From Geothermovivens sp964644845 (GTDB lineage Bacteria > Zhuqueibacterota > Zhuqueibacteria > Oleimicrobiales > Geothermoviventaceae): 64,000 nt of DNA. The position numbers and the translations under genes are program-made. The first letter of the stretch is position 1, and the number at the start of each line of letters is the position of its first letter. Positions 26,451 through 34,671 of this stretch are shown here, one piece after another. The notes beneath the pieces were generated by a model. The model was given only the letters and a program-made list of their open reading frames with translations, was not told where the DNA came from and ran no database searches. The stretch is from assembly GCA_964644845.1 (NCBI GenBank), contig CAZXXS010000119.1, positions 42,081 to 106,080 on the forward strand. Reading direction: 5' to 3'.

Positions 26451-27400
26451 CAGTTTTCCTCCAGGGTTGTCTCTTCTCCAAACAGATCCGTCGAGAGGTA
26501 GCGCTCACCGGTGTCCGGCAAAATTGCCAGAACACGTTTGCCCCGCATGTCTTCGCGGCCCGCGACTCGCAAAGCGGCCCAGACAGCGGCCCCCGACGAA
26601 ATTCCTGCAAAGATCCCCTCTTCTCGGGCCAACCGTCTTGCCGTCTGTTGGGCGTCTTGATCACGGACCGCAATGATTTCGTCAATCCATTCCCGCTCCA
26701 GAATGGCAGGCACAAAACCCGCTCCGATGCCCTGAATGCCGTGCGGTCCCGGAGTACCACCGCTCAACACCGCCGAAGCCTCGGGTTCCACAGCTACAAC
26801 GCGCAAATTCGGCAGGCGCGGTTTCAGGTAGCGACAGACTCCAGTCAGGGTCCCACCGGTGCCCACACCTGCCACCAACACATCGAGTTGCCCACCGGTT
26901 GCAACCCAGATTTCCGGCCCCGTAGTCTCTTCGTGAATCGCCGGATTGGCTGGATTCGCAAACTGGTCCAGCATGACAGCCCCTGGTAACTTGGCAACCA
27001 GCTCCTCAGCCTTGTCGATTGCTCCCCTCATCCCCTGCCCGGCGGGTGTGAGTACCAGCTCAGCACCAAACGCTCTCAGCAGTTTTCTCCGTTCGAGCGA
27101 CATCGACTCCGGCATCGTCACGATCAGTTTGAGCCCGAGTGCCGCGGCCACGAACGCCAGCCCCACACCTGTGTTACCAGAGGTTGGCTCAACGATGGTG
27201 CCACCCGGACTCAACTTACCAGTTCTCAAAGCCTCACGGATCATCGAAACGGCGATCCGGTCTTTCACAGAGGCCATCGGGTTGAACAGCTCCAGTTTCA
27301 CCAGAACCTCCGCACCATTTTCCGGGCGCAGTCGTCGCAAGCGCACCACAGGGGTGTTGCCGATCGTTTCCTCGATCCCACTGTAGATTTTCGCTTCCAT
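26450..27400 (-). CDS. cysK: Cysteine synthase A (O-acetylserine sulfhydrylase)
   Basis: A 316-residue fold-II PLP enzyme joining O-acetylserine with sulfide to make cysteine. The PLP lysine lies in NPMASVKDRIAV, the substrate loop is EPTSGNTGVGLAF, and the phosphate-binding loop is GVGTGGTLTG. Length and motifs fit CysK rather than cystathionine beta-synthase. ATG follows AGGAGG at good spacing. The 5' leader contains a Cys-codon-rich frame and an intrinsic terminator, suggesting attenuation by cysteine supply; cysE follows directly. Confidence 0.96.
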   Translation of the reverse strand: MEAKIYSGIEETIGNTPVVRLRRLRPENGAEVLVKLELFNPMASVKDRIAVSMIREALRTGKLSPGGTIVEPTSGNTGVGLAFVAAALGLKLIVTMPESMSLERRKLLRAFGAELVLTPAGQGMRGAIDKAEELVAKLPGAVMLDQFANPANPAIHEETTGPEIWVATGGQLDVLVAGVGTGGTLTGVCRYLKPRLPNLRVVAVEPEASAVLSGGTPGPHGIQGIGAGFVPAILEREWIDEIIAVRDQDAQQTARRLAREEGIFAGISSGAAVWAALRVAGREDMRGKRVLAILPDTGERYLSTDLFGEETTLEEN

Positions 27401-27442
27401 CCCACACCTCCTGTAGATTCAGCAGCAACACTGGGACAAACG

Positions 27443-27472
27443 AAAAAAGCCCACCCTAAACGGGTGGGCTTT
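27443..27472 (-). terminator. Intrinsic terminator in the cysK leader (segments 3:4)
   Basis: Minus strand: AAAGCCCACCC, loop GTTTA, GGGTGGGCTTT followed by more T, an 11-bp perfect stem with a T-run, 43 bases before the cysK ATG. Its 5' arm is also complementary to segment 2 (27528-27535) of the leader. Confidence 0.95.
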
Positions 27473-27506
27473 GACACTCACGGCCTCACTTGTTGAAACG
27501 TTTTGA

Positions 27507-27599
27507 CTACGTCACGCCGCGTACCTCGCCCACCCGATCTTGTCGGCTACAACAGGTACAAGCTTCAGCTGCGCATGCTCGGGTGGGCCGAAAAATCAT
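27507..27599 (-). CDS. Putative Cys leader peptide of cysK-cysE
   Basis: A 30-codon frame starting at ATG 27599, seven bases after GGTGA. Codons 9-17 encode CAAEACTCC, four Cys codons in nine. Segment 1 of the leader structure lies just before these codons and segment 2 lies just after them, inside the same frame. This is the classic design of a stalling leader peptide sensing charged Cys-tRNA. It shares the 9-base string TGTACCTGT (Cys-Thr-Cys) with the other Cys-rich leader. The product itself would have no other function. Expression is not shown by sequence alone. Confidence 0.65.
   Translation of the reverse strand: MIFRPTRACAAEACTCCSRQDRVGEVRGVT
27528..27588 (-). promoter_or_regulatory. 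Attenuator stem 1:2 of the cysK leader
   Basis: Segment 1 GCCCACCCGA (27579-27588) pairs perfectly over ten bases with segment 2 TCGGGTGGGC (27528-27537). Eight bases of segment 2 can instead pair with the 5' terminator arm (27462-27469), giving an antiterminator. The two states are mutually exclusive. A promoter is not obvious; TTGTGG-N18-TGTACT (27668-27697) is a weak candidate. Confidence 0.75.
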
Positions 27600-27728
27600 G
27601 GCAAGTTCACCAGTCAGACACCAACTACAATCGGCTCAAATCGGTCAAACCTTAACTACGAACGGAAAGTACAAACCTCGGAACAAAAAATCCACAAGTT
27701 TTTGAACAAAGTCCTCCGGCGCTCACCT

Positions 27729-28577
27729 CTACGGCTGCTCAGATCCCACTTCGGTGGGCCTACCGGGCTTGTGTGCGAAGCCGAGGACGTTTGGAATCGG
27801 CCAGAAATCCTTGTTCGAGTCATTTTCAATGAAGCCGGTTTCGTAGCTGCCCGTCAACCGCAACTCGTAATCGCTGGATTTGATGTACACGCTGGCTTCA
27901 GGCCCCCCTTCGCAGTACATCGCACGCGTGAGCCCCAGAGGTAGCCGGAGCAGATTCCGGGCAAAGTCGTGCCCCGAGTAGGGAGACCTCGTGAACAAAA
28001 CAAGCACCCTACCGGCGGAGTCCATCCCGACAGCCACCTGGCTGAAGATCCTGTCGCTCTGCTTCCACGCCGGTTTGCGGTCGCACGTAATTATGCGGAA
28101 GTTCTGAACCATGCTTGTGTACAACGGTCGCAGCACTACAAAGTCGTCGCAGTGCCTGTCGACCAGTCGAACAACTGGCAGATCTGGTCTCACGGGATGG
28201 AACATGAAAACTGCACCGAATGAAGGGTTGACCTTCCCGTTGTTCACATGACCATCTGCGATCAGCAGTCCCGTGCTTGTCAAGCCGTCTTCTGCAAACA
28301 TGGAGGCGTTCACTGCACCCACCAGGTGGAACTCCCTACACCACTCCGGAGCGGAACGCTTTCGCTTCCCGTGTTGGCTTGCACAAAGAAGCCGAAAGCC
28401 AAAGCGAGCCGAGTCGATCCGCACGACGTGGATTGTGGATTCGCCGAACTGCGAGCTAATCGGTGCGGCGAACGTTCCTACTTCCAGGCCGGGCTCGATC
28501 TGTTGCCACGCCTGCCCGTGTGCCAGTCGTGACATAAAAACGACCACCAAAAAGACGGCACTGAGGTACGTCTTCAT
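27729..28577 (-). CDS. Secreted phosphodiester glycosidase (NAGPA-like) domain protein
   Basis: A 282-residue protein with a signal peptide (KTYLSAVFLVVVFMSRLAHGQ). The rest resembles the phosphodiester glycosidase/NAGPA fold: IHVVRIDSARFGFRLL, GAVNASMFAEDG, TGLLIADGHVNN, and YCEGGPEASVYI in the place of the family's DGG-S element. Likely periplasmic and acting on a glycosyl-phosphodiester, but the substrate is unknown. The ATG at 28577 follows GGAGGGGG; upstream in-frame codons are less convincing. Confidence 0.75.
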   Translation of the reverse strand: MKTYLSAVFLVVVFMSRLAHGQAWQQIEPGLEVGTFAAPISSQFGESTIHVVRIDSARFGFRLLCASQHGKRKRSAPEWCREFHLVGAVNASMFAEDGLTSTGLLIADGHVNNGKVNPSFGAVFMFHPVRPDLPVVRLVDRHCDDFVVLRPLYTSMVQNFRIITCDRKPAWKQSDRIFSQVAVGMDSAGRVLVLFTRSPYSGHDFARNLLRLPLGLTRAMYCEGGPEASVYIKSSDYELRLTGSYETGFIENDSNKDFWPIPNVLGFAHKPGRPTEVGSEQP

Positions 28578-28772
28578 TGGTCGCCCCCTCCGCTTGTTTC
28601 CCCTCCAACGAACCTTGCGAAACAAAGTGGAAGTCACTGCGTTTTCCGCAGAACCTTTGGGCTACGAGCGAATTCCGTGCCTCACTACACCAAGTTCACT
28701 TGAAAATCGGGGCGTAGTGGAGGAAAATGACTCAATTCCGAGCTAGTGTGCAGAACTCCCGGAGAGGACAAG

Positions 28773-28801
28773 ATCTTAGAAGCTGACATTTGATTATCCA
28801 A
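28773..28801 (-). promoter_or_regulatory. Possible promoter of the phosphodiester glycosidase gene
   Basis: Minus strand TTGGAT, 17-base spacer, TAAGAT, about 195 bases before the start codon. Weak match. The rest of 28578-29041 shows no supported gene. Confidence 0.3.
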
Positions 28802-29041
28802 CACCCTACGGACCTAAGTTTGAGTCCCCGCAGGTCCCAGAGCAGTACCCCAGGTCCTGTGGTTCAGATCCGGAACTGGAAAACACGCGTCCAACTCGTA
28901 AAGTCCTGGCCCGTTGGGGAGACAGAGCCGCACAAGGATGCAATGGTTGCCCCCTTCATTCCGCCCATTCTGCTTCCCCGTTCCCGCGTAGGAATACACT
29001 AAGAGTCAGTTTCGAAACGGGGCAGCTCACCTGTCCCCCAG

Positions 29042-30400
29042 CTACTGCAGTCCGTACTGGCGTAGCTTCTCGCGAAGGGTCGAGCGTGAAATGTTCAGCC
29101 TTCGAGCCGCCAGCGACTTGTTCCCCTGACTTTTCTCCAAAATGCGCAGAATGTGCCTTCGTTCCATCGCCGCCAGCGATTCGTCCTCCTCGCCGCTTTC
29201 CGGGGCAACAGCGAGATCCGCTGATGCACTGGTCCGCAATTCAAGCGGTAAGTGTTCGGGTTCAATCAGCGCCCCCTGGCACAGAATCGTGGCTCTTTCC
29301 ATCACGTTGCGCAGTTCGCGCACATTCCCAGGCCAGTTGTAAGTCAACAGCAACTTTTCCGTGCGGTCGGACAGCCCACGAATGTTCTTACCGAATTCCT
29401 GGTTCAGGCGCTCGAGGAATAGTTTGGCTAAAGGAATAATGTCTTCTCTCCGCTCGCGTAGAGGCGGGATGTTGATCTCCATGACTTTAAGCCGGTAGTA
29501 CAGGTCCTCCCGGAATTCTCCTTCGCGAACGCGCTGGCCCAAATCCGTGTTCGACGCCGCCACAATCCGCACGTCCACCTGAACGTCAGCAGTACCACCG
29601 ATCCGCCGGAATGTACCGGTCTCCAAAACGCGCAGCAGCTTAGGTTGCAAACTCAGCTTCATGCTGCTGATTTCGTCGAGAAAAAGAGTCCCCCCGTCGG
29701 CGAGCTCGAACAGCCCTTTCTTTGCTTTCTTGGCGTCCGTAAATGCACCGCGCTCGTACCCAAAAAGCTCGCTTTCCAAAAGGTTTTCCGGGATCGCAGC
29801 ACAGTTGATCTTCACCAACGGGCGGTCGGCGCGCAAGCTCATGTTGTGGATGGCGTTGGCAACGAGCTCTTTGCCAGTTCCGCTTTCGCCCTGGATAAGT
29901 ACCGAGGTGCGCGGGGTAGCAGCCACAATTCGGATCAACTCCCGGATCTCGTCCATCGCCCTGCTGACGCCGAACAGCTCCATCTTGGCCAGAGACTGCT
30001 GTTCCGCCTTGAGTCGGGCTACCTCCCTTTTTAGCCGAGTGGTTTCCAGGGCCTTCTCGATGGCCAGGAGCAAGACATCCAGATCCACCGTCTTGATGAA
30101 ATAGTCGAATGCCCCCATTTTCATGGCCTCAATGGCGGGTTGGGCTTCCTCGTGCGCCGTAATCATGATCACGGGGAGGTCGGGATCTTCTTCCTTCAGA
30201 TGACGCAACACCTCGATCCCATTCATCCCCGGAAGCCGCACGTCCAGAAGCACCAAATCCAGCACTTCTTTTCGCGCCAGATCCAGCCCTTCCTCGCCTG
30301 TAGCCGCGGTCCTTACTTGGTACCCCTTCTTGGAGAGTGTTTCCCTCAGTGCCCAGCGAACGTCTTCTTCGTCCTCAACGATGAGAACGGTGGCCTTCAT
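29042..30400 (-). CDS. NtrC-family sigma-54-dependent response regulator
   Basis: A 452-residue regulator with three domains. The receiver (1-120) has VEDEEDVRWAL and the phospho-acceptor Asp in LVLLDVRLPGMNG. The AAA+ domain (about 145-370) has Walker A GESGTGKE, the sigma-54 contact loop as GAFTDA, and GGTLFLDEI. The C-terminal Fis-type helix-turn-helix ends in GNKSLAARRLNISRSTLREKLRQYG. It would activate sigma-54 promoters when phosphorylated, most likely by the kinase encoded immediately upstream, whose stop overlaps its ATG (ATGA). Confidence 0.95.
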   Translation of the reverse strand: MKATVLIVEDEEDVRWALRETLSKKGYQVRTAATGEEGLDLARKEVLDLVLLDVRLPGMNGIEVLRHLKEEDPDLPVIMITAHEEAQPAIEAMKMGAFDYFIKTVDLDVLLLAIEKALETTRLKREVARLKAEQQSLAKMELFGVSRAMDEIRELIRIVAATPRTSVLIQGESGTGKELVANAIHNMSLRADRPLVKINCAAIPENLLESELFGYERGAFTDAKKAKKGLFELADGGTLFLDEISSMKLSLQPKLLRVLETGTFRRIGGTADVQVDVRIVAASNTDLGQRVREGEFREDLYYRLKVMEINIPPLRERREDIIPLAKLFLERLNQEFGKNIRGLSDRTEKLLLTYNWPGNVRELRNVMERATILCQGALIEPEHLPLELRTSASADLAVAPESGEEDESLAAMERRHILRILEKSQGNKSLAARRLNISRSTLREKLRQYGLQ

Positions 30401-32409
30401 CCGTCCTGCTCCTTCGTCGGTAGCAACAGCGTAAAGCGCGTCCCTTTGCCTGTTTCACTTGTCACAGTGATTTCGCCCCCGTGCTCTTCCACGATTCTGT
30501 AAACGATGGAAAGGCCAAGGCCCATGCCCTGGGGCTTTGTGGTAAAAAATGGGTCGAAGATGCTCCCCAGAAGGTCTTCCGGTACGCCGTGGCCGGTATC
30601 CTCCACCTCTACACGTACAAAACGCCCCGTAACCGGCTGCAGGTGTCGGCGTCCGCGCCGATCCACAGCGTGCAGTGTGGTTGTCACAGCTTCCGCCCGT
30701 ACCGTAAGCTGGCCACCCTCCGGCATGGCATCGATCGCGTTCAGAAAGAGATTCATGAAAACCTGCTGCATTTGATGGAAATCCACATGCACCGGCGGCA
30801 AACCGGTTGCGTACTGCTCCCGAAACGCGATGCCCCGATTCTCGAGTTTCTTGCGAAGCAACGCCGTCACTTCGCTTACAATGTCTGCCAGTCGGTACAG
30901 GCGCCGCACCGGTTGCCGCGGTTTCGCGTAAGAGAAAAACACCTTGATAAGCTCATCCAGACGATTCACCTGACGGATGATTCGAGTCAAGTACTCGCGG
31001 TGCGGGTCGTTTTCGTCGATTTCTTCTTCCAGTGTCTGGGCCATCATTTTGATACCGGCAAGCGGGTTTCGGATCTCGTGAGCGATGCCGGAAGCCAGGA
31101 CACCTAAGGAGGCCAAGCGGTCCATGCGCAGCACCTGGGCCTGCATTTCCTTCATCTCAGTGATGTCGCGGAATGTGATCACTGCTGCCACGCGCTGGTC
31201 TGTGCGTGGTGCTCGACACGTTACCGAGTAACCCAAGTGCAGTTTCTTGCCGTCCCGCCGTTGGAAGGAAATCTCCTGGCTCGCCAGAGACCCCCCGTCA
31301 CGGAGCAATTCGTCCGGCAAAAGCTTCTTGGCCACGTCCGGGAAAACTTCGTCGAAAGGACGCCCGAGTACCTCAAACGCCTCGAACCCAAGTACCTGTT
31401 CAGCTACATCGTTGAAAAACGTAATGCGGCGCTCGCCGTTGACGGTTACCAACCCCGAACCGAGGCTGTGCAAAATGCTTTCGTTGAACTCGCTCAGCTC
31501 GCGAACCCGGTCTTCGAGACGACGCTTCTCTGTGACGTCGCGGGCAATGCCCACCAAACCGATGAATTCGCTCTCCTCGCGGATGGGATTCAAATTCACC
31601 GAGAGGTAGAGAATGCGGCCATCGTGCCGGCTGACGCGGACCTCGAACCGGCTCGATTGACCTCGCAGAGCCTTCTCAATGCCGTTCCGCGCCAGGGTTC
31701 GATCGGTCGGGATCACCAAATCCAGGAACGGCCGTCCTACCCAGTCCTCCCGATCGAAGCGTGTGAGCGTGTCGAAGCGACGGTTGAGAAACACCAGATT
31801 GGAGTGGACATCGAGGGTAAAAATCAGGTCGTCAGCGCTCTCGACGAAATCCCTGAAACGGTGCTCCGTGCGCTCTACCCGTGTACGGAGTTCCACATTG
31901 CGCCGCCGGATTTCCCGGATCGTGAACAAATTGTCCACGATCATGCGCATTTCCCGCTGACCGAAGGGTTTGAAGAGAACCGCAGAGGCCCCAAGCGACA
32001 GGTATTTCTTCTTGTCCACCGCCTTCTCGGGCAGCGCCGTAAGCATCACGACCATCGTACGGTCCGTGTAGCCCAGCTCATGAAGGCGAGTCAGCAACTC
32101 GCGCCCCGTCATCCTCGGCATCATGTCGTCCAGGATGATCAGGTCGGGCAGCTCTTCTCTCAAAATTTCCAGTGCAGCCAGCCCGTCTTCAGCCTGGACC
32201 ACGTGGTAACCGCCGATTTTCAGCGATTTGCGCAGGATGTCGCGTACGTCGGGATCGTCGTCGACGACGAGCACAGTGCCCTGGCGTGCCTCTGCCTCAA
32301 CCGACTCACCGCCTGGAGCTGGCTTACGCTGTCCGTTCTCGTCGGGCCAAATGCTGCCGCTTTCGGGCGGCAACCGCTGATCACGATTTTTGATGCTCTC
32401 GTTGTCCAC
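30397..32409 (-). CDS. Hybrid histidine kinase: receiver, two PAS domains, kinase core
   Basis: A 670-residue cytoplasmic kinase. An N-terminal receiver (about 45-160) has VVDDDPDVRD and Asp in LIILDDMMPRMTG. Two PAS domains follow (about 185-300 and 310-430), then HisKA with GIAHEIRNPLAGIK and an HATPase domain with NLFLNAIDAMPEGG and GMGLGLSIVYRI, typical of NtrB-like kinases. No membrane segment is present. The GTG start overlaps the preceding gene by 29 bases. The NtrC-type partner follows with a four-base overlap. Confidence 0.92.
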   Translation of the reverse strand: MDNESIKNRDQRLPPESGSIWPDENGQRKPAPGGESVEAEARQGTVLVVDDDPDVRDILRKSLKIGGYHVVQAEDGLAALEILREELPDLIILDDMMPRMTGRELLTRLHELGYTDRTMVVMLTALPEKAVDKKKYLSLGASAVLFKPFGQREMRMIVDNLFTIREIRRRNVELRTRVERTEHRFRDFVESADDLIFTLDVHSNLVFLNRRFDTLTRFDREDWVGRPFLDLVIPTDRTLARNGIEKALRGQSSRFEVRVSRHDGRILYLSVNLNPIREESEFIGLVGIARDVTEKRRLEDRVRELSEFNESILHSLGSGLVTVNGERRITFFNDVAEQVLGFEAFEVLGRPFDEVFPDVAKKLLPDELLRDGGSLASQEISFQRRDGKKLHLGYSVTCRAPRTDQRVAAVITFRDITEMKEMQAQVLRMDRLASLGVLASGIAHEIRNPLAGIKMMAQTLEEEIDENDPHREYLTRIIRQVNRLDELIKVFFSYAKPRQPVRRLYRLADIVSEVTALLRKKLENRGIAFREQYATGLPPVHVDFHQMQQVFMNLFLNAIDAMPEGGQLTVRAEAVTTTLHAVDRRGRRHLQPVTGRFVRVEVEDTGHGVPEDLLGSIFDPFFTTKPQGMGLGLSIVYRIVEEHGGEITVTSETGKGTRFTLLLPTKEQDG

Positions 32410-34018
32410 CCGATGAAGAAACCCCTTCGCTCAGAACTACCCCGGGACCGTGCTCGCGGGCGGCTGTCTCCCGGTTCTCCTCCTGGTAAATCGGCACCGT
32501 GAAGAAAAAGCGGCTCCCTTTGCCCAGCTCGCTCTCCACACCGATCCTGCCCCCGTGGAGCTCCACCAGATGTTTGGACAAGCTGAGCCCGATGCCCAGT
32601 CCACCGCGTTCGCGCGACATCGTACCGTCCAGCTGGACGAATTCGCGAAAAACGTCGTCGATCCGATCTTTGGGGATACCCCTCCCAGTGTCTTTCACGT
32701 AAAACTCCACGACGTCGTCTTTTGGCACCGCGCCAATCTCGACAACGCCTTTCTCCGTGAACTTAACCGCGTTGCCCACCAGATTCAACATCACCTGGTA
32801 GATGCGCTTGCTGTCGCAGAAAATCAACGGGTAGGCTGACGCCGCGTTGGTACGCAGAGTCAACCCCTTTTCCTCCGCCAGCGGGCGCACAGTAATCAGA
32901 ACGGTGTCCAGAATCTCCCGAGGCGTACAGGGTTCGAACACCAGTTTGAGCCTGTGGGCGTGAATGCGCGAAAGGTCCAGGATCTCACTCACCAAATCCA
33001 GCAGGTGCTGACCGCAGCTGGCAACGTTGTCCAGAGCCTCCCGCTGTTCGTCCGTCAACGTGCCGTAGAAACCGTCGCGGAGGAGTTCTGTGTAGCCCAA
33101 CACACCGTTCAACGGGGTGCGAAACTCGTGACTCACGTTGCTGATGAACTGCGCCTGCAAACGCTGACTCTCCTCCAATTCGCGCGTCTTTCGCTGCAGC
33201 TCCAGCACCATTTGCCGCAGTTCCCTGGCGTACTGGCGCTCACGCCGCAATGCTTCCACGCGTTCGGTGATGTCGCGCACCACCACCTGGTATCCGATGA
33301 CACGATTCTTTCGAAAAAGCGGCCAGGCGCTCACTTCCACTGGCACCACTTTGCCGTCCGGTCGAGCCACCTCGGCTTCCACCTTGTTCAAGCGCACGTC
33401 GCGTCGCCGCTTGCCGCGCACCTCGTCGAGTACTCGCTGGCGACTCTTCTCCGTCAGCACATCCGTGTACTGCAATCCGACCAGATCTGAGGCTTCGCGA
33501 GCCAGCAGCGTTTCTGCTGCTTGGTTCACCCGTACAATTCGGCCATCTGCCCCCACCAAACAAATGGCGTCGCTGGCGCCGTCCAGCAGTTCCATGTACT
33601 TCTTCTGCCAGTCCTCGAGCTCAGTTTCCAGGTGCTTCGTTTCGAGCACTCGACGTGCAGCGTAGGGCAACACGGCGAAGAAATCCCGTGTCTTCGGCAG
33701 GTAGTCGGCCGCGCCGGTCTGAATGGAGCGCACAGCCAGGCGTTCGTCGCCACTGCCGGTTACCAGAATGACCGGGATGTCGCAACTGTGCGCTTTCATG
33801 TCGCGCAAAAACTGCAGGCCGTTGCCATCTGGTAGAGCAATTTCCATCACCACCAGATCGTAACGGCGCCTCCCCGAGAGCACTGACCAGGCTTCCGCAG
33901 CCGACCCAACCACCTCCACCTGAGCCCCCTCAATCTGACCAGATAGCACACGCGCCATCAGCGCGGCGTGATCGACGTTGCCATCAACTACCAGGACACG
34001 GAAACGGGTTTGCGCCAT
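32381..34018 (-). CDS. Hybrid histidine kinase with degenerate receiver domain
   Basis: A 545-residue protein with an N-terminal receiver (about 5-120), PAS (about 135-255), a coiled-coil linker, HisKA (SNVSHEFRTPLNG) and HATPase (NLVGNAVKF, DTGRGIP, GLGIGLSLSKH). The receiver is abnormal: the acidic pocket is VVDGN instead of VVDDD, and the phospho-acceptor position is Glu (VVMEIALPDGNG), while the Thr and Lys (VTGSGDE, LPKTRDF) remain. It is probably locked or pseudo-active. It overlaps the upstream regulator by one base. Confidence 0.9.
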   Translation of the reverse strand: MAQTRFRVLVVDGNVDHAALMARVLSGQIEGAQVEVVGSAAEAWSVLSGRRRYDLVVMEIALPDGNGLQFLRDMKAHSCDIPVILVTGSGDERLAVRSIQTGAADYLPKTRDFFAVLPYAARRVLETKHLETELEDWQKKYMELLDGASDAICLVGADGRIVRVNQAAETLLAREASDLVGLQYTDVLTEKSRQRVLDEVRGKRRRDVRLNKVEAEVARPDGKVVPVEVSAWPLFRKNRVIGYQVVVRDITERVEALRRERQYARELRQMVLELQRKTRELEESQRLQAQFISNVSHEFRTPLNGVLGYTELLRDGFYGTLTDEQREALDNVASCGQHLLDLVSEILDLSRIHAHRLKLVFEPCTPREILDTVLITVRPLAEEKGLTLRTNAASAYPLIFCDSKRIYQVMLNLVGNAVKFTEKGVVEIGAVPKDDVVEFYVKDTGRGIPKDRIDDVFREFVQLDGTMSRERGGLGIGLSLSKHLVELHGGRIGVESELGKGSRFFFTVPIYQEENRETAAREHGPGVVLSEGVSSSGGQREHQKS

Positions 34019-34671
34019 CAGTGAATCTCCGCTCCCTGCACCGCTTTGGCGCTGTTTTCCACCACGTCGTCCGCGTCAAATTGCTCCAGCAGTTTGTGCA
34101 GTCGGCGCGTGCCGTTGTAGATGGCCATCACCGTTACCCGCTGCCCGGGTGTCAGATCGCCATCAGCCCCCTGCAACAAACTGTGCGCGAGCGCTTCCAG
34201 CGACGCAGCTACCTCCCGGATCTCGTGAACCGGAAGTTCTCCGGCCCGACTCCGCACTCGGCCCTCCTCCTGCCCCCTCAACTCCCGATCCACGCGCTCT
34301 CGCTGGAGAATGTTTTCGACCACAGCCACCAATTCCCGATGGCCAAACGGCTTCACCAAGAACGCCTTCAGCCCCAGGCGGAAGTAGGTGCTCACACGTT
34401 CGTCTTTGTCCGCCCGGCACGTGAGCATGACGACGGGAACCTGCGGGTAGTCCCACTCCTGGTAGCGGCGCAGGAATTCCTCGCCGTCCATGTCCGGTAA
34501 CATGTAGTCGAGCAAAATCAGATCCGGGTGGTGCTGGCGAATTAGCTGGAAGCCTTCTTCAGCGGTCTTGGCGTAAAGGAACTCGAAACCGGCGCGCGTG
34601 AACACGCGCCTGGCGATGACCTCCATGTTGGAGTCGTCATCAATCAGCAGAATGCTTCCCTTTTCAGCCAT
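34018..34671 (-). CDS. Response regulator with receiver and helical C-terminal domain
   Basis: A 217-residue protein. The receiver (2-120) has IDDDSNMEV, the phospho-acceptor Asp in LILLDYMLPDMDG, Thr in VMLTCRAD and Lys in LVKPFGH. The C-terminal part (about 140-210) is helical, contains EIREVAASLEALAHSLLQG, and is not a DNA-binding domain, so it may be a phospho-relay module. The ATG at 34671, seven bases after GGAG, overlaps the upstream kinase gene by eight bases. Confidence 0.85.
   Translation of the reverse strand: MAEKGSILLIDDDSNMEVIARRVFTRAGFEFLYAKTAEEGFQLIRQHHPDLILLDYMLPDMDGEEFLRRYQEWDYPQVPVVMLTCRADKDERVSTYFRLGLKAFLVKPFGHRELVAVVENILQRERVDRELRGQEEGRVRSRAGELPVHEIREVAASLEALAHSLLQGADGDLTPGQRVTVMAIYNGTRRLHKLLEQFDADDVVENSAKAVQGAEIH

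Noticed and set aside
27517..27535. T-box-like string GGGTGGGCGAGGTACGCGG before cysK
   Set aside because: It resembles the T-box core GGGTGGNACCGCG only loosely, and no specifier stem or other T-box helices are present in the short leader. The same bases serve as attenuator segment 2.
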